A DNA stretch of 64,000 bases from Spirodela intermedia (lineage: Eukaryota; Streptophyta; Magnoliopsida; Alismatales; Araceae): positions 7,972,231 to 8,036,230 of the forward strand of contig LR746269.1 of NCBI GenBank assembly GCA_902729315.2. Reading direction: 5' to 3'. A program made the translations under genes and the position numbers. The notes under the pieces were generated by a model that saw only the letters and a program-made list of their open reading frames with translations, did not search any database and was not told the DNA's origin. Below are positions 23,818 through 36,800 of this stretch, in pieces (within the stretch, counting starts at the first letter, position 1; each line of letters opens with the position of its first letter).

Positions 23818-25229
23818 TGTTAGACTATAAGAAAATAGTATTTATTATACTTTTACTTTCTTATTATATTTTTACCTTCATACTTAGCCTAGTCTAATTC
23901 ATTGTAGAACTTGCATGATCTTGTATGGTCCAGTTTTGTAGGTCTAATGTAAATATCAAACCCAATTTACACTTGAGTAAAGATAACCTAAGACAATGAT
24001 GAGAACATGACCCAAAATAGTAAGAGAAATAGAAAAATTGAAAGAACAAAATATTATTGTTTCGACAAGAATTTTAAAATATGAACTTGCAAGTCAAATG
24101 ATAGTTTCTAATACTCTCTCCCCAAAAATATTATAGTTCCAACAAGAACCTCAAATAAGAATTTGTTGAGTCAAGTGATAGTTTTTCAAGAGAACTATGT
24201 TCTAATACTCTCTCCCACTAAGCCTCTTTCCCTAGGCCTTTGGGTAGTTGCCTTGTCTTTTACTACTCAAGTATGTTAAGCCCACTAGGGGCCCATCACA
24301 TTACAAAGAGCTGTATGGCATAACCAAGGTGTCGATATTGATGCTAGACACTCATGAGTTTGTGCTTATAGCTAGCTACTAATTCTTCCAACATCAACAC
24401 CCATGTTATATTTCAACATTATGATTATTGTTCACATTCATCAGGCCTCCTCTTTCTTATGTTTTTTTTAACTCCCCTTTATTTTTGTTATGTACTTATG
24501 AGATCTAATATGGATCTATTGGGTTATGTCAAGAAGATGAACCTTTGTACTTAAATATCATAACACTAAGAATGAAGAGACACTTTTTCTTACAATCCTC
24601 TTTATGTTCTCCGAACAATAGAGGCACCATCACCCTTTGGCTTGATCAAATGATTTACATGGTATTTGAAATGTAGGTTCTTACTTCCCTTGTCAAGATT
24701 GAGTGGTTAGTGGAAGCAAACTCAATTTTGACATATTTCAATTTGTATTTGTAAGTGACTCAACCTGCCCTATGTAGAAGACTCCTCAAACACATCTACA
24801 AGTATGCTGGTTTCAATAAGCAAGAAAGAGAAATTCTACTAAATTCTCTCAAGTATATTAAAAAAAATACAATTCAACAGGAAGAACTTTACTAGTTGAG
24901 TTAATGATACTTTTAGGTCGTGAATTATAAGATCACTTCACATAACCTTTAGTCAAGCCTTCTAAATCACAACACCAGATTTGAAAATCAGAGGAAGTTA
25001 TTGTTCACACATGGGTACTCAATATTATGAAACTAGAGGTATGAACATTTTCTATTTATGAGGTCAGTCAAGAACTTATAAGATTGTAGAGATAAGAGTT
25101 GCTTCAAAAAGCACAATGATTGAAGGATTTACAGCCTTGTGAGAATGGCAATAGATCTCATCCTTGAATATGCATGTGAGATACAAGTTATTTAACATGA
25201 GATTGTCTAGTTAAAATTGATCAAGAATC
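23818..25229 (+). other. Possible 3' LTR of remnant A, then unassigned AT-rich DNA
   Basis: The LTR would start TGTTAGACTATAAG at 23818; its end cannot be fixed. It does not resemble the LTR start of remnant B at 28201, so the two are separate insertions. The rest, up to the first readable gag of remnant B near 25230, shows no clear feature. Confidence 0.35.
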
Positions 25230-28200
25230 TAAACTATGAAGAGCAATCATATATACAAAAAGATCAATTGTATAAATTTCTTATGGGTCTAAACTCAATG
25301 TATGAGAATTTTATTGATTAAATCTTACATCAAGAAAAGATTTCATACTTGGATGAGACAATTTAAATTGTAGCTAAAAAGGAAAGCCATATAAGTATCA
25401 TTCTAAATGAGCCCAAAGAGACTAATACAACCTTTATCACTAAGCACAAGAATGCTCCAAATACTACCCCAATAGAGTAGAATAGTGGTGAACAACAGGG
25501 CAATCATTAGAGTTACCAACATCATTGTTAAAAAACTAATTTACACGAATCACTATTTTACAACTATTATAAAAAAAAGGTCATACAAAGAAATATTGTT
25601 AGAAATTACATGACAAACCTCCAAAGCCAAGGCAAACATATGTGACAATAACTTCAAACTCACCAGGGAGTGCTTAAACCTCTATTGAGCCAAATCAATT
25701 GATAAATCTAAATATTGGTGATGAGCTCATAAAAATTTGCAAGAGCAAGAGAAGTTGAGGTCACATAGAGCTCTAATCTAGTAAGATCATGTGAGAATTT
25801 GTTTTCATTTGAGTTATGCACTTATGATCAGTCTCATAGTGAGATGTGGGTTCTTGACACAAGAACAACAGATCATACGACTCTACATTGATCTAAATTT
25901 ATTCATCTGCAGCATGCCCTCACTCTCAAAAAAATTTTACTATAAGAGGTAGATCATTTAATGTTGCTGAAATAAGAGATCTCTAAGTATATAATTAGGG
26001 AATTTTTAAAAAGGTTTTGTATGTGTCTAATCTTAAGGCCTAGTTGATATCTCCACATAATTAGTTCAAAATACTTATTACCAAAGTGTGTTTGATTGTG
26101 ATAACTATTTTATTTCTGATAAGGTATCAGGCCAAAATATTAGACAAGTCGAGGAAAGGGATGAACTACTCTACTTAGAAGAAAAAGGGGGATCAATGTT
26201 GTCCGCATGGTAGATGATGAACTCTAGGATAATTCTACAAAAATGTCTCAAATCATACCCTTACATTGTCGATTGGGACATCCTTGATTTGAATTGTTGT
26301 AAAATATGTTTCTTTCATATTTCAAAGAGTTGATTTGTCATACATTGTGATACTTGTCAACTTGCTAAACACAAGTAATCTTCTTTTCATTTGTCATCTA
26401 CTTGCAATCAAATTTTATTGATTACATTCATATTGATATATGGGTCCCATGTCCAACTATTTTAGTAAATGGTGCTCACTAGTTCATAATACTTTTCAAT
26501 GATTATACTCAAAATACATGAATATATATTGTAAAACAAAAGTCTAGCATTTTAAATGTGATTCATAATTATTTTTTATGGTGAAGAGTCAATTCAATAC
26601 CACTATTAAATGCTTCCACTCTAATAATGCTATGAATTTTTTCAATCATATATTGTTGACTTTATTTAGTGCAAATGAAGTAATTCATGACTCATCATGT
26701 GTTAACACACCAAAATTGAATGAGGTGGTAGAAAAGAAGATTGGGCATGTGTTAGTAACCACTCTTACATTATTATTTCATCAAAATGTCCCCAAATATT
26801 TATGGGGAGAAACATCACTTAATGTTGTTCATCTCATATATTAACTTCTATCAAAAATATTGAAAGGTCAAAGTCTAATTGATATTCTATCCTCTAAATA
26901 TCTCATTGTGAGACTCAAAGGTAATTTGATTTTATGAGTATTTGGATGCACCACATATGTGCATGTTCCCCAGCCATCAAGTAAGTTGGATTATAGAGCT
27001 ATAAGATATGTTGTTATAAAGTATTCTATGACCCATAAATGATACAGATGTTATGACCAAATGTCGAAGAAGTTTTTCATCTCAGTAGATGTTACCTTTA
27101 ATGAAGTATATAGGTTTTTTCAAAACTCGTATATAGTTAAGTTAGAGTTGCCACACCAAGGGAATATGTTTTTTGAGCCAAACTTGATTCTTCTAACACC
27201 ATCAATTGAAGGAGTCAATTTAGACAATATGGAAACTCTCATTGAGAAATCTAATAGCATACAACTTGTCAAGAATGAATTACAAGTCTATCGTAGGAGG
27301 ATTAAAAGTAACTCTGAAGTGATAAGAGATCATGAGTTAGAGTTACTAATATTATAATTATGGACAATGACTCTAGCAAAATAGAAGCACTTAGCTAAAA
27401 TTTATTCAAGTAATTTGAAGTCAAATCTTTAGGAAGAGTAAGACATTTTTTAGACATTGAAGTAGCTCACTCACACCAAAGAATTTTTATATCACAATGA
27501 AAGTATATACTCGATTTACTTCAAGATATAGGCAAAACAAATTGTAAGTCCACAAATACTCCCTTAAAATCGAATGTGAAGCTTGGACGATGTGAAAACA
27601 GTCCTCTAGTCAACAAAGGACAATATCAATGCTTGATTGGGAAATCGATATGCTTGAATCACACTAGACCATACATTACATTTCTTGAAAGATTACTCTG
27701 TCAATTTATGCACAACTCAAAAAAAAGTTCATCTTCAAGCTACATATAACATATGTTTAAAGGTACAGCTAGCTTGGGTCTCTTATATAAATCTAGTGGT
27801 GATGAGCTCGTTAAAGTCTACATAGATGCTGATTATGCAGACTCAATCACTGATTATTGATCAACCATTAATTATTACTCATTTGTTGAAGGAAACCTGG
27901 TTATATAGAGGTCCAAGAAATAGAAGGTTGTTGCAAGATTTAGTGTAGAAGTAAAGTTTAGAGCAATAGTCAAGGCATTTGTAAGGCACTCTAGATTAGA
28001 GGTCTACTAAACAAAACATATTGAAATTGATCGACATTTCATTAAAAAAAAGATTGACGAAAAAGTCATCTCTATCACTCATGTGTAATTGATCGAATGA
28101 GTGGTTGACATCTTCACAGAAGGATTAATAGAGACATCATTAGAACGGCTCACATGCAAGTTGGGCATGGATGATATCTATGTACCAACTTGAGGAGGAA
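25230..28200 (+). mobile_element. Ty1/copia remnant B, internally deleted
   Basis: Broken frames give, in copia order: gag (YKFLMGLNSMYENF, about 25290); protease-like WVLDTRTTDHTTLH (about 25850); pre-integrase (LHCRLGHP, about 26260); integrase core in an open 88-codon frame (26578-26844, with SCVNTPKLNEVVEKK and FHQNVPKYLWGE); linker (27061-27357); late RT/connection (FLDIEVAHSHQRIFISQ, then TNTPLKSNVKLG at about 27550); RNase H (VYIDADYADSI; TKHIEIDRHFI; LGMDDIYVPT at about 28170). The polypurine tract is at 28192-28200. Roughly the first two thirds of reverse transcriptase, including the YVDD box, is missing at about 27358. Many stops show an old, dead copy. Confidence 0.8.
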
Positions 28201-28740
28201 TGTTACATTCATCAAATCTCATCATTAATAGCTGGCTTCATGGTGTATGGCTTTTAACATCATAAAGCTCTAAAAACCAGTACACCATTGATCTTCTCAT
28301 TATTTGGAGAGTTTTCCTTAGTGCCCAAGATGCATCTTAGTAACTGGATAAATGCCAAGGAAGAGCATGGGAAACTTTCAGCACTCAAAGAAAGTGCAGC
28401 TAAAACACTCACAAGACCCAGATTGGTTTAATAAAATCATCTGAATTCTCTTTTCAAGCAGGCAATAAAATCCAAAGAAATAGTTGATACATAGACTTTT
28501 TTCAAACTGATGATTTTCATGAATCTGTAAGAAAAATCATCTGATGTCATTGATCTTTTATGGCTATTAAGAACGAAAACTCAATGAACCAGCTGACATA
28601 TGTAACATCAGTCTCTCTCACCACAGCCCACAACAAAAGTGTGGTACCTTGCTAGCCTTTCTGAAGATGTTATCACAGACCTGATGCTCAGTAAGCTGGT
28701 GGCGCTCTGTGGATGATTGCCTCAAGCAGATCAAAGGCTT
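28201..28740 (+). mobile_element. Start of the 3' LTR of remnant B; 3' UTR of the minus-strand gene
   Basis: TGTTACATTC follows directly after the polypurine tract, so the 3' LTR should begin at 28201. Its end is not determined because no matching 5' LTR was seen. The right-hand part of this stretch must also contain the 3' UTR of the minus-strand gene whose stop codon lies at 28741-28743. Confidence 0.5.
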
Positions 28741-31700
28741 CTAATCTCTGTACAGCACAAACTTCGCAATATCATGGAGTCCAGCCTCTGCATAGCATCC
28801 AGATATTCTTTCCACACTATCGTCCCACGTCCCTTCAATAGAGGCCAAATCCAACAAGAAAGCCGCCTCATCAAGTGCCACCTGGAAAAATTAGCTCAGC
28901 AACAGGGAAGAACATTCTGAGGCAATCTGCCCACAAAAATTAGACACAAGCATTGGAATCCAAAGTACCTGAGCTGGTGCCTTTCCCTTTTTAAGATCTT
29001 CCTTCTTGCCATCTTCACTTACTTTTTCCTTTATAAACTCAATTTGCTCATCTTCCCACTCAGCGATCTTGGCAACCTCCTGAAAAGTAGAAACACAACA
29101 TTCATAAATTAATCAAAACACTTGATAGGAGAAGCAAGTGCTAAGAAAAAGGAGGGTACATGCATGATATCGATAACCCAATGTCCACCATGGCGACTTG
29201 AGAGCCCCTCGAGCAGCGTCCTTGGCTTCCGGCTTGCGCCCAACTCTAATGGACATAAAAGCCACAAAGAATAAGGAAAAGAATGTACACAACAATCCTC
29301 ACGCCCCTTCAGAATCGTCAAGCTATGCTTCCATACAATTACTCAAAAAGATCCTACTCAATTTAGTCGGGTGATGCTTCTACGAACTTCAGTAAAATGT
29401 TAGCATTGAATGCAAAGGGCCGCCCAAATCCGGGGAAGTGATTCTTTGTGTAGAACTCCCCAGTAATCAGTGCAGAAACCTTTGACAACAAAGGAAAGCA
29501 AAGAACTAAAAGGAGAGCCAAAGAGATGGTTGAGGAAATTTAGATGCAAGAGACCAGATATCCACTCACATGGTCTTCCTTCCCCAAGTGATGTGCTGCC
29601 TTCTGTTCTATGATATCTGGAAACAGCCCAACCTGATGTGGGGGTAGAGTAATTTCCGAATTACACAGGTAGCCAAATAGAACCAAGATAAACTACAAGA
29701 CTTTACCCAGTTTTTAGGGGGAAGAACAGTGTATCACGACCTACCTTCTTCAAAAGGTAGACATCAACATCAGATATTCCAGATTCAGAAAAATCACCCC
29801 TTTTGTAGAACCCAATTCTCTCCAAAGATGAAGTTTTAAAAAGGTTTTCATTACTCCCGTTCTGATCCTCCTGGACCAAAATTCTATGAATATATTGATC
29901 TACCTGCAAAAAAAATGCTGCAAATTGTCAATTCGTCCTAATGAAAAGATTTGATTTAACGCAACAGCCCACACCGGCATAATTCACAAAGCTATAGAGT
30001 AATAAACTGAACCATCACACATGGGAGTAATGCCTGAACACTGGACTGGAGGAAAAATTCAGATGACCGTTGACTTCTGTTTGATGTACATGCAATCGGC
30101 CAATACCAATCTAGACTAAAATCATATATCCCTGAACCAATTTTTAACCCCATTCCCTGGCTGGGAAGTGGGGGTAATCATAGTCCAATTCGCCATCCAC
30201 CCTTTCATCAGTCTCTCCTATTACGATCATGAGAAATGTTCTGTTATACAATCCCACAGAACGATTCATAATTGCGGATTGAGCAGCATTTGCTTTCGCG
30301 GATTGAAGGCTATGGGACAATGTTCTTCATCACATGGAAATGAAGCTGGCAAAGGAATTCTTGTTACTTTTTGGTATAATGCAGGACACTTTACATTCTT
30401 CATACTGTAAGCTTCTTTTTTAACCAAGAAATGAATATTGTAAAATTATTTGAAAATAATCGCGGATTGGGCAGCGTTTGCTTTCATGGATTGAAGGCTA
30501 TGGGCCAATGTTCTTCATCACATGGAAATGCAGCTGGCAAATGAATTCTTGTTACTTTTTGGTATAATGCAGGACACTTTACATTCTTCATACTGTAAGC
30601 TACTTTTTAAACCAAGATATGAATATTGTAAAAGCATTTGAAAATAATTCGAGAGACTAACAAGAACACAGAAAATATGATAGACGGCTATTGCATATGC
30701 AATACGACAGAGAAGTAGCAGAGAGGAATATGCGGCTTTCCTTCAAACAATACACGTCACAATTATGTATTTGCTTTATTTAAAGCATAGTGAAGGTAAC
30801 CACAGCAACAACTTTCAGCATTTGGCAACAGACCACCCTTGAAGTCTCAAATGAAGCATAATATGAATAAGGTCTACAGTTGAATAATATAATTAATCCT
30901 GATTAACAAAGACGAAACGGTGTGCATTTTCATTTTAGAATTTTACTAGAACACTATTTTATTAAACAACAAATCTTCAAAAATAAAGACAATATTTATT
31001 TTCAATTGGTTAGCTTATGACGGAACCTAAAGAGCAGAAAGAAAAATTCTATTTGCTACTTAGACAGATTAAAAGATTCTAGTAACTAATAACTGTTGTA
31101 TTTTTAAAGTATTCTTACATTCTTCGCCAAAAGCCAAACACCATGCTTATGAACTTCCACAACTGGCATCTCCATCCTATTTGAGATCGAAAAAGGGAAA
31201 TGAATACTCTAATTGGTTTACTTAAGCTGCAAATAAGAAAGATTTCAAACTCTAATTGGTTTACTTAAGCTGCAAATAAGAAAGATTTCAAATTTCCAAC
31301 ATTGGGATCATACCCAGGAGGAGATGTTGGCCATCTCAATAAGGCTGTTAAAGCACCTGTTACCAAGGAAGGCAAATACAGAATGATGACCAAATTGAAA
31401 ATAACGTCAAACAATAAGCGGCTAAAGAAAGACTAATAATTTATTTTATTAGCCTTCTTCCCAAACCTGATGACTTTCTGCTCAACGGAATAACTAGAGG
31501 AATCAAACCTTCCCGAGATCCTGGGGATACAACTGTTTCACCTGTATCAAAAGCATATGGACTAAGAACCAGTTGATGCACATTAAAAAATAAAATAATT
31601 ATAAAAAAGCTCAGTCTTGTCAATGTCAATTGACTCGGCAGAACAGTAACCCAAACAATAACTTTTCACCATTGTTTTTCCAAATAAAATGAAAATGAAA

Positions 31701-33866
31701 ATGAAAATGAAAACTTTTATCAGAACGCATTCCTTGAACCTATATTTCATTCAAAAAACAAGAATAATAACGAATTATTTATGCCCACAAATTAGACAAT
31801 TATTGGAAATACGACATTTCAAATATGAAAAGAATTCTGCAAGTACAAACGGAAAATTGAAATTGATAAAGAATTTAATAAGTCAGAAATGATAAATAAA
31901 TCTAAAAAAAATGGAGGAATTTCACATGTCAAAAGTGATCAGGTAAAGGGCTTAAAAAGACATCTGATAGTAGTTTCTAAAATCATTTTGATTCGTTTAC
32001 TAACCCATAGAGAACAGTCAAATCTCATACAACGAAAAAGGTTAAAAACTACCACTGATGAATTTCTGTAGGAATTTTTTTTGTCTGTATGATAGAAAAA
32101 AATAATATCCTAAGGTTATCTCACATCCTAAGTTGCATGAAAAGTCTAATCTCTTTTGTTTAGTCCGTTCTCAATAAATAATATGTATAGTCATTTCATA
32201 CAAATCCCGTACTAGGGATCTCTTCTTTGTGAGTCAAAAACCCATCCCTATTTGTCCTAAGCTCAAACCTCAAAATGAAGTTCGGATGTAAAAGTAGACC
32301 AAGCCCAATGGGATCCAGCCAAGAAGCCTGAGTATGCATTGCATAACGTGGGCCAAGACCCTATATCACCCATGTAGATGGCATCTCTTCTTCCCCTCAC
32401 TTGCTCTCTTCGAACCCAGCCCAAAATATCCAAACCCCGATGGAACCGGTTTCACACTCACAACTTATTTAATGGTGGCATGTCATTTTATTTCTGATTA
32501 ATCATTATTCCATTTTAGTTCATCTTGAATATCTGTTCTTTGTTCCGCTGATCTATCTTCAGCTAAAGTAGATGTTATCCTTGAGTTGGAACTTATTGTT
32601 TATGTAATCAGCCAATAGACCACAGACAAAACCCGAATGACAATAGGATATTGGCTGTCTGGAAATATACTTCAAACAAATGAATAATGCCATGATAGGC
32701 AAGGTAGATCATTGTGAAAACAGACAACAGATACCTCTTGTTTGAAGAATGCTCATCAGACACTCTAGATGCTCAGGAGGCCTGGCTGCAGCGATGTCTT
32801 CAATGAATGATAAGTGGTCTGCTTTAATGGACACGAATTATAAAAACATACTCTGAAATAAACTGATACAATTTCAAGCCAGGGAAACTAAACGATCCAA
32901 GAACTACAAGAATGATAAACCAATGTCATCCACACAATGTAGATAAAATGTTCGAACATGAATTACTTTATTAGTAGCTCTACAATTGTAAACTTCCCAT
33001 GCTCTACAATTGAGACTTGTTCTGACAGAAGTAAAAAAAAATTCTTGTCAAAAAAAATCTAAAAACACAACTTTTGGTATTCTGCCAAAAGGAAGGATGT
33101 GGAACCAGAAAAATCCAAAAATTGCATTTATAGAAAGACAATAATCATAATATAGTTTATTTTCCAACAACAGTTAATTATCCTAGGACAGAGTAAATAA
33201 AAATTAGTAAGGCCTGTTTGGTGTTTATTCTTAATGACAAACAGCAGGTGTTTTCCGAGATTTTAACGTCATAAAATCGTTCCCAGCATTCTCCTTCCCA
33301 TTTGATTTCCCACATAGCTAATACACTTTTGTAGCCATTTAAAAGAAAATGAGCCTAGCCATAAAGTTCCTTAGTTTTGATTCGTGGAAGTGGCCTAATG
33401 CATTGCCGTTTAATTTCATCGATAAAAAAAGCCATTCATCCTGTGCCTTCGAAAAGTTCAAAACCTATCTGATTTCAGCAAATATAAAGGGCATCAACAT
33501 CGACAGTAACATGGGTCCCAGGAGTCCAGAAAAGCTTTCAGGGATACAAAATAACTAGAAAAGTCGAAGGAAACTGGGACGTATCTCAAATCGCGAAAAA
33601 GAAAAGTTAAGGCCGGTAAGCTGATAAGACTTCAGCATCACACCAAAAGAGGAAAAGAATGAACTAACGAGAGCAAGAAGAGAATGACACTAACCTGGAT
33701 GCGGGCGAGTTGTGGCAACCGAAGATGGGGAGGAAGAAAACGCGCAACTTGCCGCAGCTTTTCCCCGACGGAGAAGCGCCCACGGCACCGTAGTAGCCGG
33801 CGTGGCAACAGAGACGCACGGCCCCCGGGTCGCCACTCCCCATCCCAACGACGCGGCTGCCTTCAT
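28741..33866 (-). CDS. Conserved plant protein of unknown function, probably plastid-targeted, 11 exons
   Basis: Exons 5' to 3' on the minus strand: 33866-33695, 32785-32735, 31541-31509, 31356-31314, 31176-31119, 29903-29745, 29632-29570, 29479-29384, 29253-29164 (uncertain borders), 29079-28969, 28881-28741; model 338 aa. All junctions except those of exon 9 are GT-AG and in phase. The N-terminus (MKAAASLGWGVATRG, then Ala/Ser/Thr/Arg-rich to about 57) looks like a chloroplast transit peptide. The rest is soluble and well structured: ALTALLRWPTSPPGMEMPVV, VHKHGVWLLAKNVDQYIHRI, VDVYLLKKVGLFPDIIEQKA, FPGFGRPFAFNANILLK, VGRKPEAKDAARGAL, EVAKIAEWEDEQIEFIKEKV, VALDEAAFLLDLASIEGTWD, ending AKFVLYRD. 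I see no catalytic motif and no membrane span. It looks like a protein conserved in green plants, but I cannot name it. Introns 4 and 5 hold local duplications. Confidence 0.82.
30274..30649. repeat. Tandem duplication, 2 x about 188 bp
   Basis: Copy 1 starts at 30274 and copy 2 at 30462. They are near-identical (for example the shared stretch CATGGAAATG...TTTGGTATAATGCAGGACAC) with scattered substitutions. The pair lies inside intron 5 of the minus-strand gene. Each copy also repeats a short GCGGATTG-like word internally. Confidence 0.93.
31207..31292. repeat. Perfect tandem duplication, 2 x 43 bp
   Basis: The 43-base unit starting CTCTAATTGGTTTAC occurs twice head to tail without mismatch, in intron 4 of the minus-strand gene, about 20-100 bases from its flanking exons. 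Perfect identity suggests a recent event. Confidence 0.95.
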
Positions 33867-36800
33867 TCTCGAGAGTCCGTGGATCCCCCAGTCCTACGCA
33901 CTCGATCTCTAGCCGGTGATTCAAATTGTCTGGGCCTTCGCCCTCTATCTATATCGGATAACTAGCTCCCCATTTCCCAAAAGCACATGCATGAGAAACA
34001 TAGGAGGCCCATAGTTTTTGAGATAAACATTTGGCAATTTATTCAGACCATACAAAAGTTAAATTTTATACGAATCCAGCGACGATTTTTCTGCATTAAA
34101 AAAATATAAAAAAAACTCCATATTTTGAAAAATATTTTCACAAATCAGATCATAATTCTTAGTTTACTCCATTTTTGGCAAGTCACAGTTGACCAGTTGA
34201 GATGGGGATTGCAATGTGAGAAGTGACAGAACCTGATGAGATTGGGCCCTACTTGAGGGAAGGTAGACAAGCTACAACACAATGTTGGAGTGGGCTTTCT
34301 AAACTTCTAGTGAACCAAATTTTACTTCAAAGATTTATTTTGATCTCTCAAGTTGAAAGAGGACTAGTACTATAATTGGTTTTATGCTTTTTTGAGTCAG
34401 TTCTACCCACCAAACCCATAGATAATAAATTTACTTTTTTTATAAATAATTACTTGAGAAGTTGAGTAGCCATGACCATTTTGGGAATACTAGAAATGCA
34501 AGAGGTGCATCATATACTTCTTACTTTTTATATGTTTAATGTTAAAAACTCTTAAGATAGAAATGAATTTATATCTGGGCTGGGAAGATTATGATTCATT
34601 TTTGCAGGTATGCAACAAAAGTCATGTCCCAAGAGCTACCATCATTGAGATGGGCTTCGAGTCTGAGTTAGTTGAAATTGATCGTGTTGAAAACTATTGG
34701 GAATGATAATGCTGATGCTACACATCTTCCACTTATAGCTTAGAAGAGTTGTTGATACTTGAGAAGAACCTCTCCCTGAAGTCCTCTTTTATTTGTGCAA
34801 ATTCTTCTATTTAATTTTTAAGTTGAAAAAAATGTGTTTATCCCAAAAAGCAATGACAAGCTCCCAAAAATGTGTGCTAACCTCATTGTAAAAGTAAATA
34901 CATTGGGATCAGCATCCATGGATGGAACAAAAGACCCAAACTTGAAGACTCAATCATCACCAGTTGCCACCATTGTGAGAAAATTTAGCATAAAAGCACT
35001 AGCTATCAAAATATACATGGTCAACCATATAATGTAAGCATGAAACTCAGGTGTAAATGTTCAAAAAGATTCACCATGTTCATTAACTAAAATAGGAACT
35101 AAGAGAGGCTAAAATGAAGAATGCATCTTAACAATCACCAACATATCGAATCTTCATACCTTCTCATCTTGCATGTACTAAACATTTAACAAGTAAAATA
35201 GGAACTAAGAGAGGCTAAAATGAAGAATGCATCTTAACAATCACCAACATATCAAATCTTCATACCTTCTCGTCTTGCACATACTAAACATTTAACAAGT
35301 AAAATAAGAACTAAGAGAGGCTAAAATGAAGAATGCACCTTGACAATCACCAATATATCAAATCTCCATACCTTCTCGTCTTGCACATACTAAACATTTA
35401 ACAAGTATGATGTGAGTTAATCTTCAAGTGTTTTATCCATTGGACTTTAGTGACAAGAGGAGGACCATGTCAAAGGAAAACATTAACTCGTGCACACCAC
35501 CACTACCAACTTCCTCCTTCAACAATAATGTTTTCTATAATGTGCAGTTTCTATGTTTAGGCTTTCTAATCTTTGATTTTCTTAATTATCATGGTTATTT
35601 GAATTTAAATTTGAACCAAAGATGTTTCAACTTGATGGAGAATGACTTAGTATCCACATTGGTCTCAGATCATCAAATTTAATTTCACTTTATGTTTACA
35701 TACTTTCTAACATATTATCATCAAGATAATTTTTTAAGAAATGAATATCTGATCAACTCTTTACTTTCTTATTGATTTTAGATTTGTTATAGCTTAGAGA
35801 ACTTGTCTAATATCATACAAAATAATATAAAATTGATAAACATTAAAACACAATGGTTAGATCATCAAAAATGTAATATGAATGAAATATTTCACTTTTG
35901 CAAATGTGTCAACACATATTGTACTAAACTTTTTATTTGTATATCTTTCTTCAACTGATAATTCTTAAGACAAAAACAACTTCATTCTTAGACAAAGATT
36001 TGAATATAATCGTTATAATTAAAATCATAATAATTAGATAAATAATTTAATATGATTAATCTATTGAATATATTGAACACTTAATTCACTTAAGCTAGAT
36101 ATATAAATAAAAACTCAATTATACCTTTATCAAACTAAAACATGGGATCGTAACTTTTCAATAAATTTATGTTTGTAATCGTCAAAATTAAGTGCATCAA
36201 CAAAGAAGAAGGGGCCTTTTTTTTACAAGCAACATTTTATACTTTGTAGTACTCCATGAATATGTTCATTATATTACGAGGAGGATATGGCCTATTTTTC
36301 CAAAGTAACATGATTAAATATTTTTACATTAAAGTAGAAATGAAAAATTGATTTATAACATGTTAGCTAAAAAAATATCCATGAAGAAGATGGGTGAAAT
36401 TTATTTCCATTTCTATATATTTTAATAGATAATGGAGGAGAAAACTTCTTGTTTGCATAATATCATGTTTTCTTCAAAATATTATTTATTCACCAAATTC
36501 TTATTTAGTTAGGAAAATCCATTGAAAATATGATGGGGGAAATGACTTGCCTTTTTTTTAAGGTTTACAAAACAAATAACTTGACAAAAAGAAGAAAAGT
36601 TAGCCCAATGTTAATGGAAATAAGAAAAATTATCCTCATGACATCAAAGAAAATAATTTAATAAAAAAAGGTCAATATTGTGGAATGTATTCTATATGAA
36701 ATACAATGCAAATTTAGTAGAAATGGTGGTGCCATTTCAATTCTTGGCAATCTTCAAGAGCACTCATTTTTATGCCCATAAATCACCTAAAAGTCATGAT

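Noticed and set aside
29178..29243. Canonical 66-base version of exon 9 in the minus-strand gene
   Set aside because: Its splice sites and phase are right, but it reads the frame LGASRKPRTLLEGL rather than the better-looking VGRKPEAKDAARGAL. It is kept as an alternative, not the main model.
29253..29384. U12-type intron as explanation for the exon 8-9 junction
   Set aside because: The donor GTAGAAGC does not match the U12 donor consensus, and the branch-like TTCCTTATT is an imperfect match lying somewhat too far from the acceptor.
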